Counted from the first letter of the stretch, positions 17,611-26,415 are shown. The stretch: DNA of 64,000 nt from an uncultured Pirellula sp. (GCA_903858115.1 CAIOHR010000073.1:122362-186361), one strand, 5' to 3'. Notes: a model not told the origin generated them from the sequence alone. A program made the numbers and translations.

Positions 17611-19122
17611 TCAATCGATTTCTTCAAACATCGGTAAATCGGGATCTTCGGTGCTGTCCTGGACTGCGGGAGCAATACCCCATTGCTGAAGTCTTCGGAT
17701 CATTCTCGCTCTCGAAATATTCAGCAATTTCGAGGCCGCACTACGATTTCCTTTACAATGTTCGATTGCTTCCAAAATGAGCTTGCGCTCGATGCTCTCC
17801 AATACCGCATCCAAATCTATTGGTTCAATCGTTTGGTTTTTCTCAATATAAGATGCGGCAGTGCGCACGGAAACGGGCAATTGGTCGAAGCTCAACTCCT
17901 GTCCATCGGCCGCTCTTATTGCATGCTGCAAAGTCGCTGACAACTCGTCTAAATCACCGTACCACGGAAAGGCGAACATGGCATCTTTGAACTCTTGCGT
18001 CATCGGCATTTGCGTTACCTGCCGCTTGCTCGAATCGCGCAATCCCGTCGATTGCCGCCATTGCCAATCTTGGAACCACGCGACCATCAGTGCCTCTAGA
18101 TCTTCCAATCGTTCGCGGACGGATGGAAGCGGAATTGTCAAACTCGAGATTCGAAGCCACAACCGCGCACCCATCGGATTCTTTGCTGGAAACGAATTGT
18201 CTGCGAGTGTTGCGTACAACTGCAGTTTGGGCTGCTCCGCCAAAAAACGATCGAGCGAAGTCGACAGTTCTTTCGGCAACAAATCCAGTCCGCTCAGCAA
18301 CAATGCCGCCTTATTGTCGTGCGACTTCACGGTCTCTTCGATCACTTCGAACATGCTATCGAGCAACGAATTGTCCATCAGGCGACAATCTATCGTCACC
18401 ATCGAACTCGGTTGATAGGTTGCAACAGGTCCTAACCTCGCTCGATGAATTGAAACCGCCAATTCATCCCTGCAACGCCCTGCAATCCCGAGTATTGCAA
18501 CCGATCCACTCGTCTGTTTTGCAATCGCAATCTGAGCCCGTAGCAATTTCGAGTTCAACGATCCGCCTGCCAAATACCACGGCTCCTCTCCCTTGGTGCC
18601 AAACCAACGTTGGAGAAGTGGATCCACAAAGCTCGGAGTCTCGCTATGCCGCCGAAGAAGACTCGATTTGGACTCTGGAACGAAGAACACCAAAACGCAT
18701 CCCTTGTCCGACGAAAGCGAATCGCTGGCAACCGAATCCAACGGTACAAAGAGACGGAGTGAATCGGGAACAGTATCCGATGCTACGCAAAGATTCTGTT
18801 TGCTCCAGGTCGTTGGTGTAGCAATGCGAATCGACACCAAATCGATCGCGTCCGTATCGCTCAAGCTCTCCACCGGGTTCTTTTGGGAAGACGATCGACC
18901 TAGAAACGAACAGTCCAGGCCGATCAACCGATCGCCATCGAATCCAACGAGCTTCTCGAACGCTTCGTTGACAAAGACAACAATGTCTTCCTCGCTCAGG
19001 ACGACCATCGGCAATACCGAACTACCGATCAATCTCGCTATCTGCCTACGAGGAACAGACCGTTGACTATCCTCAGCACCCATGCCTGAAAACGCTTTCT
19101 GCAAAGGATGAGATCTTTCCAT
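17611..19122 (-). CDS. NtrC-like regulator with PAS and Fis domains but decayed ATPase
   Basis: A protein of 503 residues. Residues about 30-80 form a PAS-like fold (VLPMVVLSEEDIVVFVNEAF, then EKLVGFDGDRLIGLDC). Residues 185-395 align in order with a sigma-54 activator AAA+ domain: LGIAGRCRDELAVSIH sits where GESGTGKE is expected, ALLLSGLDLLP where Walker B is expected, then RERLEDLEAL (matching RERxEDI) and WYGDLDEL (matching WPGNVREL). The Walker A lysine, Walker B acid pair and GAFTGA loop are absent. A Fis helix-turn-helix closes the protein (AIEHCKGNRSAASKLLNISR). It probably binds DNA but should not hydrolyse ATP or open sigma-54 promoters. Confidence 0.85.
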   Translation of the reverse strand: MERSHPLQKAFSGMGAEDSQRSVPRRQIARLIGSSVLPMVVLSEEDIVVFVNEAFEKLVGFDGDRLIGLDCSFLGRSSSQKNPVESLSDTDAIDLVSIRIATPTTWSKQNLCVASDTVPDSLRLFVPLDSVASDSLSSDKGCVLVFFVPESKSSLLRRHSETPSFVDPLLQRWFGTKGEEPWYLAGGSLNSKLLRAQIAIAKQTSGSVAILGIAGRCRDELAVSIHRARLGPVATYQPSSMVTIDCRLMDNSLLDSMFEVIEETVKSHDNKAALLLSGLDLLPKELSTSLDRFLAEQPKLQLYATLADNSFPAKNPMGARLWLRISSLTIPLPSVRERLEDLEALMVAWFQDWQWRQSTGLRDSSKRQVTQMPMTQEFKDAMFAFPWYGDLDELSATLQHAIRAADGQELSFDQLPVSVRTAASYIEKNQTIEPIDLDAVLESIERKLILEAIEHCKGNRSAASKLLNISRARMIRRLQQWGIAPAVQDSTEDPDLPMFEEID

Positions 19123-19185
19123 ACCGACCCGCTACATATCCGCTTGTTGATTGAACGGATTTGCCGCAAGGCAAAGAACCTATCG

Positions 19186-19248
19186 CAACCCGAAGCGTAA
19201 GCGAGGGACACTGAATCACACGGAATCCCTCGCTCACGCTTCGGGTTG
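19186..19248. repeat. large intergenic palindrome (PTRSVSEG type)
   Basis: Arms at 19186-19208 and 19226-19248 are complementary over 23 bases with a single mismatch that would be a G-U pair in RNA; the core is CCCGAAGCG on one arm and CGCTTCGGG on the other, with a 17-base spacer. Translated, the element gives PTRSVSEG, a string I recall from many short spurious planctomycete ORFs, so I read it as a dispersed repeat family. It lies downstream of the Gfo/Idh/MocA stop and could also terminate transcription. Confidence 0.8.
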
Positions 19249-19271
19249 GGATGATAAGTCTTCCTTCTCGC

Positions 19272-20627
19272 CTAAACATTAGCGACTTCGGGGTGAACCC
19301 AAGGCTCCCGATACGGACGGCGCAACATCTTGGTCGCTTGTTCATCACCGACAACGATGTGCTTTTCCGCATCCCAAGTCAGCGTTCTACCCAATTCCAT
19401 GGATATATTGGCCAATATGCACGAAGCGGTAGAAATGTGCCCTTGTTCAATATCCGCGATTGGTTTGGAACGCTGCGCGATCGCCTTGAGGAAATCCAAC
19501 ATGTGCACGCGAATCGCAGGTGCAACGTGTTGCTCAAGATCTTTCTCGGTTTTGTCCTCCGGATACTTATCCAACTCCATCACAACATCACGATGGACCG
19601 CCTTCGATTTGTTCCCGCGTGGAATAAAGTCGCAACGTTGAACGCTTGCTTTGAACGTCCCTTTGTCTCCGTAAAGAGTCAAACCCCATGGATAATCTGG
19701 ATCTTGGGCATCTCCCCAAGTTCGATGAGTCCAAACCACGTTGAGTTGAGGAAACTCGAAGGTGGCTGTCTGAGTGTCCGGAATATTAGCCTTTGAATTT
19801 TTGTCGACCAAAATTCCGCCATGCGACGAGACTTTGGTTGGCCACCCCAAATCCATCATCCATCGTACGGTATCGAGCATGTGAATACACATGTCGCCCA
19901 CAATACCATTTCCGTATTCCTTGAATGCTCGCCAGCGACGCGGATGGCATAGATTGTTGTATGGCCGCATCGGTGCTGGCCCAGTCCACATTTCGTAATC
20001 CAAATTCGATGGCGGTGTCTCGTCTGGCGGATTCTCTTTGGCACGCATGTGGTAATAGCAGTAGACTTCCGCGTGTGAGACTTTGCCAAGCAATCCCGAA
20101 TCAATAATCTCTTTTTTGGCTTCCATCAGGTGTGGAGTGCTTCGTCGCTGCGTTCCGACCTGGACGACGCGATTGTACTTTCGAGCCGCCGCGAGCATCG
20201 CTTGCCCCTCGATAATATCCACACTGATCGGCTTCTGAACGTAGACATCCGCACCTGCTTGCATGGCAGCGATCATCGGCAACGCGTGCCAATGGTCGGG
20301 CGTGGCAATCAGAACGATATCCAGATCCTTCTCCGCAAGCATCTTTCGATAGTCCGCATAAACTTTCGGACGTTTGCCTGATTTTTGTTTCGACTGAACG
20401 GTGTCCGCACAGTCGTTGAGCATTTTGCTGTCAACGTCGCACAGGGAGACCACCTCGACAGGGGCCACTTGCATCAATCGGTAGAGATCGCATTTGCCAT
20501 ACCAACCTGTACCGATAAGGCCTACGCGTTTGGCAGGTCCATCCTGAAGGGCTGCGAGCGTCGACTGGTAGCTGGCTAGAAGCATGCTTGTCGCCGCGGA
20601 AGATGCAAGAAAGGTTCTTCGATCCAT
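19272..20627 (-). CDS. secreted Gfo/Idh/MocA-family oxidoreductase
   Basis: A protein of 451 residues. The N-terminus MDRRTFLASSAATSMLLAS is Tat-like (RR followed by a hydrophobic stretch). The Rossmann fold begins VGLIGTGWYGKCDLYRLM, followed by ATPDHWHALPMIAAMQAG and DVYVQKPISVDI (EKP-type motif, here QKP). The C-terminal part carries GNGIVGDMCIHMLDTVRWMM, as in the family. These enzymes oxidise or reduce sugars and cyclitols with NAD(P). Next to DUF1080 and a PQQ propeller it fits a sugar-processing set in the periplasm. The gene sits 41 bases after DUF1080. Confidence 0.93.
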   Translation of the reverse strand: MDRRTFLASSAATSMLLASYQSTLAALQDGPAKRVGLIGTGWYGKCDLYRLMQVAPVEVVSLCDVDSKMLNDCADTVQSKQKSGKRPKVYADYRKMLAEKDLDIVLIATPDHWHALPMIAAMQAGADVYVQKPISVDIIEGQAMLAAARKYNRVVQVGTQRRSTPHLMEAKKEIIDSGLLGKVSHAEVYCYYHMRAKENPPDETPPSNLDYEMWTGPAPMRPYNNLCHPRRWRAFKEYGNGIVGDMCIHMLDTVRWMMDLGWPTKVSSHGGILVDKNSKANIPDTQTATFEFPQLNVVWTHRTWGDAQDPDYPWGLTLYGDKGTFKASVQRCDFIPRGNKSKAVHRDVVMELDKYPEDKTEKDLEQHVAPAIRVHMLDFLKAIAQRSKPIADIEQGHISTASCILANISMELGRTLTWDAEKHIVVGDEQATKMLRRPYREPWVHPEVANV

Positions 20628-20668
20628 GGAGCTTCTATTCTTTATCTAGGAAGGGAGGGGGCAAACGT

Positions 20669-21379
20669 TCACTTGTTTTCGAGCGATTTGATTCGAATGT
20701 TGCGATAGAGCGCTTCGGTGGGTGGCCCCGAATGAATCTGGAGCCCAATAACGCCTGTCTCGGCGATTTTGTCATCCTTTTCTTCGAACGAGACTGTTTC
20801 GTGGCCATTGAGCGATAGTTGGATTTTGCTTCCGACGGCTTTAATCGTAAGCTCATTCCAGTCGTTGGGCTTGACCCAATCCTTCAGCTTGTCATCCGCG
20901 ATTTCAGCTAACATCTTGTTTCGTCGCGATTCGTCGTAGAGGCAGCCCCAAACATTGCGATTCCAAGCTCGCCCAACGTCGCATTGATATCCACTGACTT
21001 CGGTTTTGTTCGGGATACGGATTGTGCGGAATTGAACCCCCGCATTGTCGCCTTGTCCTCGCAATCGGACTTCGAGTTTCAATTCGAAATCGGAGTAGTT
21101 CTTTTTCGTGCAAAGAAACTCGTTGTGAGGCACCTTTTCCTTCAGCGAACCGGCAACAATGGCTCCATCTTCGATCCGGAACCATTGAAGGTTTCCTTCC
21201 CAGTCGTCAAAAGTCTTGCCGTCAAACAACCACTGAAATCCATCTTCAAGCTTCTGGTTCGTTTGCCCAACCGTGGCTGCAGCGGCCTTGGCATTCTGCT
21301 GAGCGTTCGCGTACGTTGGACAAACCGCCAGTAATGTCAAAAAGCAAATGGCCCCGTAGGCGATCAGATTTCTTTTCAT
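20669..21379 (-). CDS. secreted DUF1080 (3-keto-disaccharide hydrolase-type) protein
   Basis: A protein of 236 residues with a signal peptide (AYGAICFLTLLAVCPTYANA). The DUF1080 landmarks are GFQWLFDGKTFDDWEG, FRIEDGAIVAGS, NEFLCTKKNYSDFELKLEVR, NAGVQFRTIRIP and a final GPPTEALYRNIRIKSL. The fold is a jelly-roll, and some members hydrolyse 3-keto-glycosides. A partner role with the adjacent Gfo/Idh/MocA dehydrogenase is plausible, because 3-keto sugars are products of such enzymes (inference). All family segments are present at normal length. Confidence 0.93.
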   Translation of the reverse strand: MKRNLIAYGAICFLTLLAVCPTYANAQQNAKAAAATVGQTNQKLEDGFQWLFDGKTFDDWEGNLQWFRIEDGAIVAGSLKEKVPHNEFLCTKKNYSDFELKLEVRLRGQGDNAGVQFRTIRIPNKTEVSGYQCDVGRAWNRNVWGCLYDESRRNKMLAEIADDKLKDWVKPNDWNELTIKAVGSKIQLSLNGHETVSFEEKDDKIAETGVIGLQIHSGPPTEALYRNIRIKSLENK

Positions 21380-21453
21380 GGGTTTCTACATCGAAGAGAG
21401 AGGAAAACGACTAGCAAACAATCCGATGCTGGATTGTATCATACTCCGAGCCT

Positions 21454-21729
21454 CTACGATAAGAAGTTTCCTCGCCGTGAAGGTGCGTAAGGATTCGGAT
21501 CGATGGCGGGAGCATCCTCAGCCTTGGTTGTCCATTCGACGGTTGAGGGATTCAATACGGGCTCCGTACCCGTTACGAAAGCGACCCAAAAGCAAATCGG
21601 GACGCCTCGCGCCCGACTCTTTGATCCTTTTTCGCGACACCCATGAGGATCAACCAAGCAATACCGAAAATGAATCCGCCCGCCATCAACGATTCCAGCA
21701 ATGACAAGCATTGTATTATTCACTCCCAT
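21454..21729 (-). pseudogene. frameshifted small membrane protein gene
   Basis: The minus strand holds two partly overlapping frames that complement each other. One begins MGVNNTMLVIAGIV at 21729 and ends VEWTTKAEDAPAIDPNPYAP at 21454. Its middle is poor, while the other frame there reads GGFIFGIAWLILMGVAKK and then DQRVGREASRFAF. Joined, they give one transmembrane helix, a basic stretch and a polar tail. The switch back could be explained by a lost T in the TTTT run around 21582-21586. Two indels are needed, so this is either a decaying gene or a sequencing error pair. The family is not recognised. Confidence 0.45.
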
Positions 21730-21782
21730 GGACTGCGTTTGTCTTGGGGCGTTTCATCGTGATGACAGGAATTGCGGTTCGC

Positions 21783-23105
21783 TCAATTTCGCTTCGGTGC
21801 AATCGCGTAGAGTGCTTCGTAGGATCGCAAATATAGCACGCCGTTGGAGATGACGGGCGAAGCGGTGGTTGCCTCTCCTAGGTTATTGAACGAAACGACT
21901 TCAAAGTTGCGTCCGGCCTTGACAACCGTTCCCATCCCGTCGTTCGACGTAAAGTATATATGCCCGTCAGCATAGACGGGGCTGCTTCGGTGTTGAGCTG
22001 TATGCGTTCGTTCCATGTAGATCTCTTTGCCCGTACTCCACTCGAGGCACTGCAGTTTGCCATCCTTGTGCAAAATGTAGAGCAAATCATCGACGGCTAG
22101 CGGGATCGAAACGTCTGGCGTTCGAGGCAAGACCCAAGAAACAGCTGACTCTTTGGCCGAACTGTTTCCGGACAAAGCGTCAATCGTTAAGGACACGAGA
22201 GGACCTTCCTTGGCCGTGGGAACAATAACCTTTCCTCGGGTCACAAGTGGGGAAGCAACAAATCGAAAGGTAGGATCGTTCTTCTTTGAATTCCATTTGG
22301 TCGGTCCATTCAAATCAGCGAATCGCCAGAGTTCTTTGCCATCTGCCAAGCTATGCCCCGTGACGCAGTCGGCACCGTGACAGACCAAGAACTCATTCTT
22401 GCCATCGCGGTAGAGCACAGGAGATGCGTAGGAGTGTTTGCACTCAAACAATGCATCGGTGACTCGATCCTGTAACCAAACGGTTGCACCCGTGTCTTTA
22501 TTGAGTTTGATGACTTGCCCTGTTCGCGTCTTATCATCCATTTTCATACGGCCGTGAATGAGTTGCAAATAGATCGCATCACCATCCAACACCGGAGTGG
22601 AAGTCATACCGAACTGGATGTCGATTTTGCCAAAGCGTTCACCTACATCGAACTTCCAGACTTCTTTGCCACTCGTATCCAAACATGCAAGAATGCCGGT
22701 ACCAAAGAACACCCAAATGTTCTTACCATCGGTGACGGGGGATGGCGACGCAGAGTTTCCCTCGCTCACGCGAGCGTTCTGGTTCCCGGTGCCGATTTTG
22801 GTCTTCCAAATGACTTTTCCATCCACTGTCGACACTGCCATCGCGACGAGGTCGTCATTCTCCGAACTGGTAAGATAAATCACATTGTTCCAAATGCATG
22901 GCGTCGCGCCCGCAGGACCTGGCAATGGCGTTCGCCAAAGGACGTTCTCCGCATTGCTCCATTTGGTAGCAATATTCTTTTCCTTGGAGATGCCATCGTT
23001 GCTCGGCCCTCGCCATTGCGGCCAGTTGTCGGCATACACAGAAGTGCTAAAAATCGACAAAGCTATGGTTGCAGACAAAGATCGTAGGGAGAGCCGCATG
23101 GTCAA
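21783..23105 (-). CDS. secreted PQQ-type beta-propeller protein
   Basis: A protein of 440 residues with a signal peptide (ATIALSIFSTSVYADNWPQW). The start NWPQWRGPSNDGIS is the signature opening of planctomycete PQQ-like quinoprotein/BamB-type propellers. Repeating blades contain TWL/VWK-type motifs (GKVIWKTKIG, GKEVWKFDVG, GATVWLQDRV, GKELWRFADL). No catalytic residues of true quinoprotein dehydrogenases are evident, so it may be a scaffold or binding protein. It lies upstream of DUF1080 and Gfo/Idh/MocA on the same strand; a pyrimidine-rich tandem repeat sits in its leader. Confidence 0.92.
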   Translation of the reverse strand: MTMRLSLRSLSATIALSIFSTSVYADNWPQWRGPSNDGISKEKNIATKWSNAENVLWRTPLPGPAGATPCIWNNVIYLTSSENDDLVAMAVSTVDGKVIWKTKIGTGNQNARVSEGNSASPSPVTDGKNIWVFFGTGILACLDTSGKEVWKFDVGERFGKIDIQFGMTSTPVLDGDAIYLQLIHGRMKMDDKTRTGQVIKLNKDTGATVWLQDRVTDALFECKHSYASPVLYRDGKNEFLVCHGADCVTGHSLADGKELWRFADLNGPTKWNSKKNDPTFRFVASPLVTRGKVIVPTAKEGPLVSLTIDALSGNSSAKESAVSWVLPRTPDVSIPLAVDDLLYILHKDGKLQCLEWSTGKEIYMERTHTAQHRSSPVYADGHIYFTSNDGMGTVVKAGRNFEVVSFNNLGEATTASPVISNGVLYLRSYEALYAIAPKRN

Positions 23106-23137
23106 TCGCTCGAAAAGTTAAGTGAAAGAAAGTAGAA

Positions 23138-23205
23138 GGGGATAGGAATGTAGGTAGAACGGGATGGGAATGTAGGTAGGAGAGGATAGGAAGGTAGCTG
23201 GGAGA
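23138..23205. repeat. three imperfect 23-base purine-rich tandem units
   Basis: Units at 23138-23160, 23161-23183 and 23184-23205 share the pattern GGGATxGGAATGTAGGTAG. All three units are G/A/T-rich on the plus strand. They lie 30-100 bases upstream of the PQQ propeller start on the minus strand, so they would be in its promoter or leader. No palindrome is present, so an operator is not obvious. Confidence 0.6.
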
Positions 23206-23231
23206 GAAGGTGGCGTGGCGAGTCGCAGGTT

Positions 23232-23465
23232 TTATCGTACTTTGACAGATCTAGCCATCATTCTGTAGCGAAGCACAAAGTTCGCAGTAATTGCAATCCC
23301 ACATACAATCGTAATGCAATGGATGGGGCTCAACAACCAGTGAGAGAGGCCTTGTTGGGGGGCGTGCGCGTCATGGCCAGGGTGTCCCCAAGCCGCAGAG
23401 GCAGAGGCAAAACAGACGGCAAACGTGGCCATTCGCACTAAAGTAGAATTTATGAATCGCTGCAT
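23232..23465 (-). CDS. small secreted/membrane protein with His-rich start
   Basis: About 77 residues from the ATG at 23465; an alternative upstream start adds 19. The signal peptide is FINSTLVRMATFAVCFASAS, cleaved near AWG. The mature protein begins HPGHDAHAPQQGLSHWLLSP, with several histidines that could bind metal, then a transmembrane helix (CITIVCGIAITANFVLRY) and a basic end. Similar short His-rich single-helix proteins occur in planctomycetes; I do not know their function. A run-on with the PQQ gene is possible. Confidence 0.65.
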   Translation of the reverse strand: MQRFINSTLVRMATFAVCFASASAAWGHPGHDAHAPQQGLSHWLLSPIHCITIVCGIAITANFVLRYRMMARSVKVR

Positions 23466-23814
23466 TCTGATGGAATTGATAGAGAAATCTGCCGCCACAT
23501 CCAGAGTCGAATGCGGTCCCAAACTGTCGTCTTCGCTTCGAAAAGGAACCGACGCCAGCAGGAAGAATTATAGCACAAACGATCTCATCTATGTACGGTC
23601 GGCTCTTTGAGGTACGTGCTGATGTTTTACAGCATTGCAACGAACTTTACTGATGCGGCAACAACAAGCCCTTGATGCATTGATCATCCGCAGGGCCATG
23701 GCTCAAGCTTCGTAATGAAGAATCGGACGTTGAGGCGTTACAGTTGACGCAAACCACAAGCCGACTCGCGTCGGGGCGAGATGATTTCATTCTCACCCAC
23801 CCCATCTTGGTTTT
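23466..23814. other. intergenic gap with one hairpin
   Basis: About 350 bases between two minus-strand genes. A stem at 23774-23781 / 23791-23798 (GGGCGAGA and TCTCACCC, one G-U pair, nine-base loop) lies just past the stop at 23815 and could terminate that transcript, though no U-run follows. Nothing else recognisable is seen. Confidence 0.35.
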
Positions 23815-24564
23815 CTAGGGAATTGATACGAAATCCACCATTTTGAATGGACGTCGCGCGATGACTTCGTAGCGATTGGGATTACCACGCAAGTCGTCGA
23901 AGCGACAGATTTGGCCTTCACTACTCGTAGCTATGATCGATTGGTCAGAATCAAATCGGAATGATCGAATCGAGATCGGCAATGTAGCAACGAGTTGGGG
24001 GATGGATCGCTCAATGCGATAGATCTTACTCGGAGCTTTCAACGTCGCGACGTAGATTTCACCCAATCGCACATCGAACGCTCCCCACCAATCGTTTCCA
24101 ACGTCTCCTTGGGAGAAGGTCAAGACCGTTTCTGCATCACCCGTCCCCATCCGCTTTCGATGAATAAATCCAGAGGGAAGTGGATTGTTGTCGATGGGTG
24201 TTTCGAGACCACTCCAGTACAAATCTCCGTTGGTGTCTGTCCGAACTTGCCGGACTAGCGAGCCGCCGTAGTGCAATTCAACCTCTCCCCCAGGTCTCAT
24301 CGCGAATACACTTCTGTCGAGCCCGCTGCAAAACACGGTCGTACCGTCATTTAGCCGCGTTAAACTCTGAATTTTCGGAACGAAACGATCTGTGGTTGGG
24401 AGAGTTCTTTGCCAAAGAACCGAGGTATTAGGATCAGGGCTGCGAACGAGTAAAACACTCGCCGGCCAAGCATCTTGGTCCGCTGTTAAGAATTCATGAG
24501 CCCGTGCAGTGTAGGGAAGAACCGAAAGAAAACTAGCAATTACTAAACCAAAATGTCTTTGCAT
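23815..24564 (-). CDS. secreted propeller-like protein of unknown function
   Basis: About 249 residues from the ATG at 24564, chosen because CAGGAG precedes it at six bases. The signal peptide is HFGLVIASFLSVLPYTARA. The mature part has repeating beta-strand units with NHL/SMP-30-like wording: SLTRLNDGTTVFCSGLDRSV, VRQVRTDTNGDLYWSGLE, GEIYVATLKAPSKIYRIE, RFDSDQSIIATSSEGQICRF. This suggests a small beta-propeller in the periplasm. No active-site motif can be named. It is divergent from the photolyase pair. Confidence 0.72.
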   Translation of the reverse strand: MQRHFGLVIASFLSVLPYTARAHEFLTADQDAWPASVLLVRSPDPNTSVLWQRTLPTTDRFVPKIQSLTRLNDGTTVFCSGLDRSVFAMRPGGEVELHYGGSLVRQVRTDTNGDLYWSGLETPIDNNPLPSGFIHRKRMGTGDAETVLTFSQGDVGNDWWGAFDVRLGEIYVATLKAPSKIYRIERSIPQLVATLPISIRSFRFDSDQSIIATSSEGQICRFDDLRGNPNRYEVIARRPFKMVDFVSIP

Positions 24565-24778
24565 GATCGCTCCTGAAACTGATAAACTAGGGGTCATTAA
24601 GAAGATTAGGTCACAATCGAACCTGAAGACGGCGAAAATCCGGATTTTTAGATAGTCCTTGTTTTGAGATCTCTGGTTAATCGTTCGGTTCCTGACTTGG
24701 AACGATCCCTTGCCACTTGCCTACGATGGGAATGCTTTTCCGCAGTTTTACCCTTCCCAAAAATAGCCAAGCGTGCCG

Positions 24779-26341
24779 ATGACAAGCCCTAAGATAAAAA
24801 CGGCGAGAGCGGTGGAAAAAAGATCGGTGGGCACGACCGCAAAGCCTATTTTGGACAAAGACCCGGGCCCCGCGAAAAGCTCAGCCGCCGTTGTCTATCC
24901 TCACCAGTTATTCCATGGATCGGAGTTGATCGAGAATAACGGTATCATCTATATGGTCGAGGATCCGTTGTTCTTTAAGCAGTATGCTTTTCATCGACAA
25001 AAGCTCATGCTCCATCGCTCGAGCATGAAGCGGTTTGCAATGGAGCTTGTCACCAAACAAAAGAAGACCGTTCGCTATGTCGAAGCTGCAGAGTTGCAGA
25101 AGTCGGGTGATATTGCCAAGCGATGGAAGAAGGATCGAGTGAAGGCGATCCAAGTCTACGATCCCGAAGATGACTGGTTGCGACGACGTTTGACAGAAGC
25201 TTGCCACGAACAGTCGATTCAACTAGGAGTGCTTCCTAGCCTCAACTTTGTAACGCCGACCCATTCGATCGATGCGTTCGTTGGAACAAAGAAGAAACTA
25301 TTCTTCACGCAGTTCTATATCGAACAACGGAAAAGACTCAGATGCCTTTTAGAGGCAGACGGGACCCCAGTTGGCGGCAAATGGAGTTTTGATACCGACA
25401 ATCGGAAAAAGCTACCAAAAGACATCGCGATCCCAAAGACGAACTTCGCCCAAGTAGATTCGTTTGCTAAAGAAGCTCGATGCTATGTCCAAGTCAACTT
25501 CCCGCATAGTTTGGGAGTTGATCGCGATCTGATCTTTCCAACGAGTCGCAGCGATGCCATTCGCTGGCTGGAAGCTTTTCTCGAAAAGCGATTGGCGCTG
25601 TTTGGAGATTATGAGGATGCGATCGATCCCAACGAAGCTTTTTTGTTCCATTCATGCTTGACTCCGATGCTCAACATTGGGCTCCTCACGCCGCAGGAAA
25701 TCATCGATCGAACGATGGCTTATTCGGATCGAGTACCCATGAATTCGCTCGAAGGTTTCGTTCGGCAAGTGATTGGTTGGCGAGAGTTTGTACGGGCCGT
25801 ATACAGAACGTTCGGCGTACAACAGCGAACGACCAACTACTGGGATCATCATGTCAAGATTCCTGACTCCTTTTATGATGGCTCAACGGGGATTGAACCC
25901 GTCGATGTAGTGATTCGACGAGTACTCGAATTGGGTTACTGTCATCATATCGAACGACTGATGATCTTGGGGAACTTCATGCTTTTATGCGATTTCGACC
26001 CAGACGCCGTTCACCGTTGGTTTATGGAATTGTTTATCGACGCGTACGATTGGGTCATGGTTCCGAACGTCTATGGAATGAGCCAACATGCTGACGGTGG
26101 ACTGATGACGACGAAACCTTACATCAGCGGATCAAGTTATGTGCTTCGGATGAGTGGCTTCAAAAAGGGGCCTTGGTGCGAGATCTGGGATGCACTCTAC
26201 TGGCGTTTCATGTACAAGCATCGTACGTTCTTCGAAGGGAATGCACGCATGGGTGTTATGGTAAGCCAACTCGACAAGATGGGAAGCAAACTGGACAAAC
26301 ACCTAGCTGTCGCGGAGAAATTCTTGAAAGAAATAAAATGA
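24779..26341 (+). CDS. FeS-BCP/CryPro-type photolyase homologue lacking most cluster cysteines
   Basis: About 520 residues (ATG at 24779; a GTG lies two codons upstream). It belongs to the deoxyribodipyrimidine photolyase-related family (prokaryotic 6-4 photolyases such as PhrB): HPHQLF-like start after a 40-residue basic tail, GGKWSFDTDNRKKLPK, FLFHSCLTPMLNIGLL, EGFVRQVIGWREFVRAVYR, MSQHADGGLMTTKPYISGSS. In PhrB, four cysteines bind a 4Fe-4S cluster. Here the loop reads RMSGFKKGPWCEIWDALYW, shorter than usual with one Cys, and EIIDRTMAYS has no Cys where PhrB has one. FAD-binding segments appear kept. It is 74 bases upstream of a second photolyase gene. Confidence 0.88.
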   Translation: MTSPKIKTARAVEKRSVGTTAKPILDKDPGPAKSSAAVVYPHQLFHGSELIENNGIIYMVEDPLFFKQYAFHRQKLMLHRSSMKRFAMELVTKQKKTVRYVEAAELQKSGDIAKRWKKDRVKAIQVYDPEDDWLRRRLTEACHEQSIQLGVLPSLNFVTPTHSIDAFVGTKKKLFFTQFYIEQRKRLRCLLEADGTPVGGKWSFDTDNRKKLPKDIAIPKTNFAQVDSFAKEARCYVQVNFPHSLGVDRDLIFPTSRSDAIRWLEAFLEKRLALFGDYEDAIDPNEAFLFHSCLTPMLNIGLLTPQEIIDRTMAYSDRVPMNSLEGFVRQVIGWREFVRAVYRTFGVQQRTTNYWDHHVKIPDSFYDGSTGIEPVDVVIRRVLELGYCHHIERLMILGNFMLLCDFDPDAVHRWFMELFIDAYDWVMVPNVYGMSQHADGGLMTTKPYISGSSYVLRMSGFKKGPWCEIWDALYWRFMYKHRTFFEGNARMGVMVSQLDKMGSKLDKHLAVAEKFLKEIK

Positions 26342-26415
26342 TGCAATTTGCCAGCATGATGATCGTGATGCCGCAAACTTCCGATCACAACCCGAAGGTT
26401 CACTGATCCAAAACC

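Noticed and set aside
19073..19372. Minus-strand ORF of 99 codons containing PTRSVSEG
   Set aside because: It is a translation of the palindromic repeat plus the ends of the two neighbouring genes.
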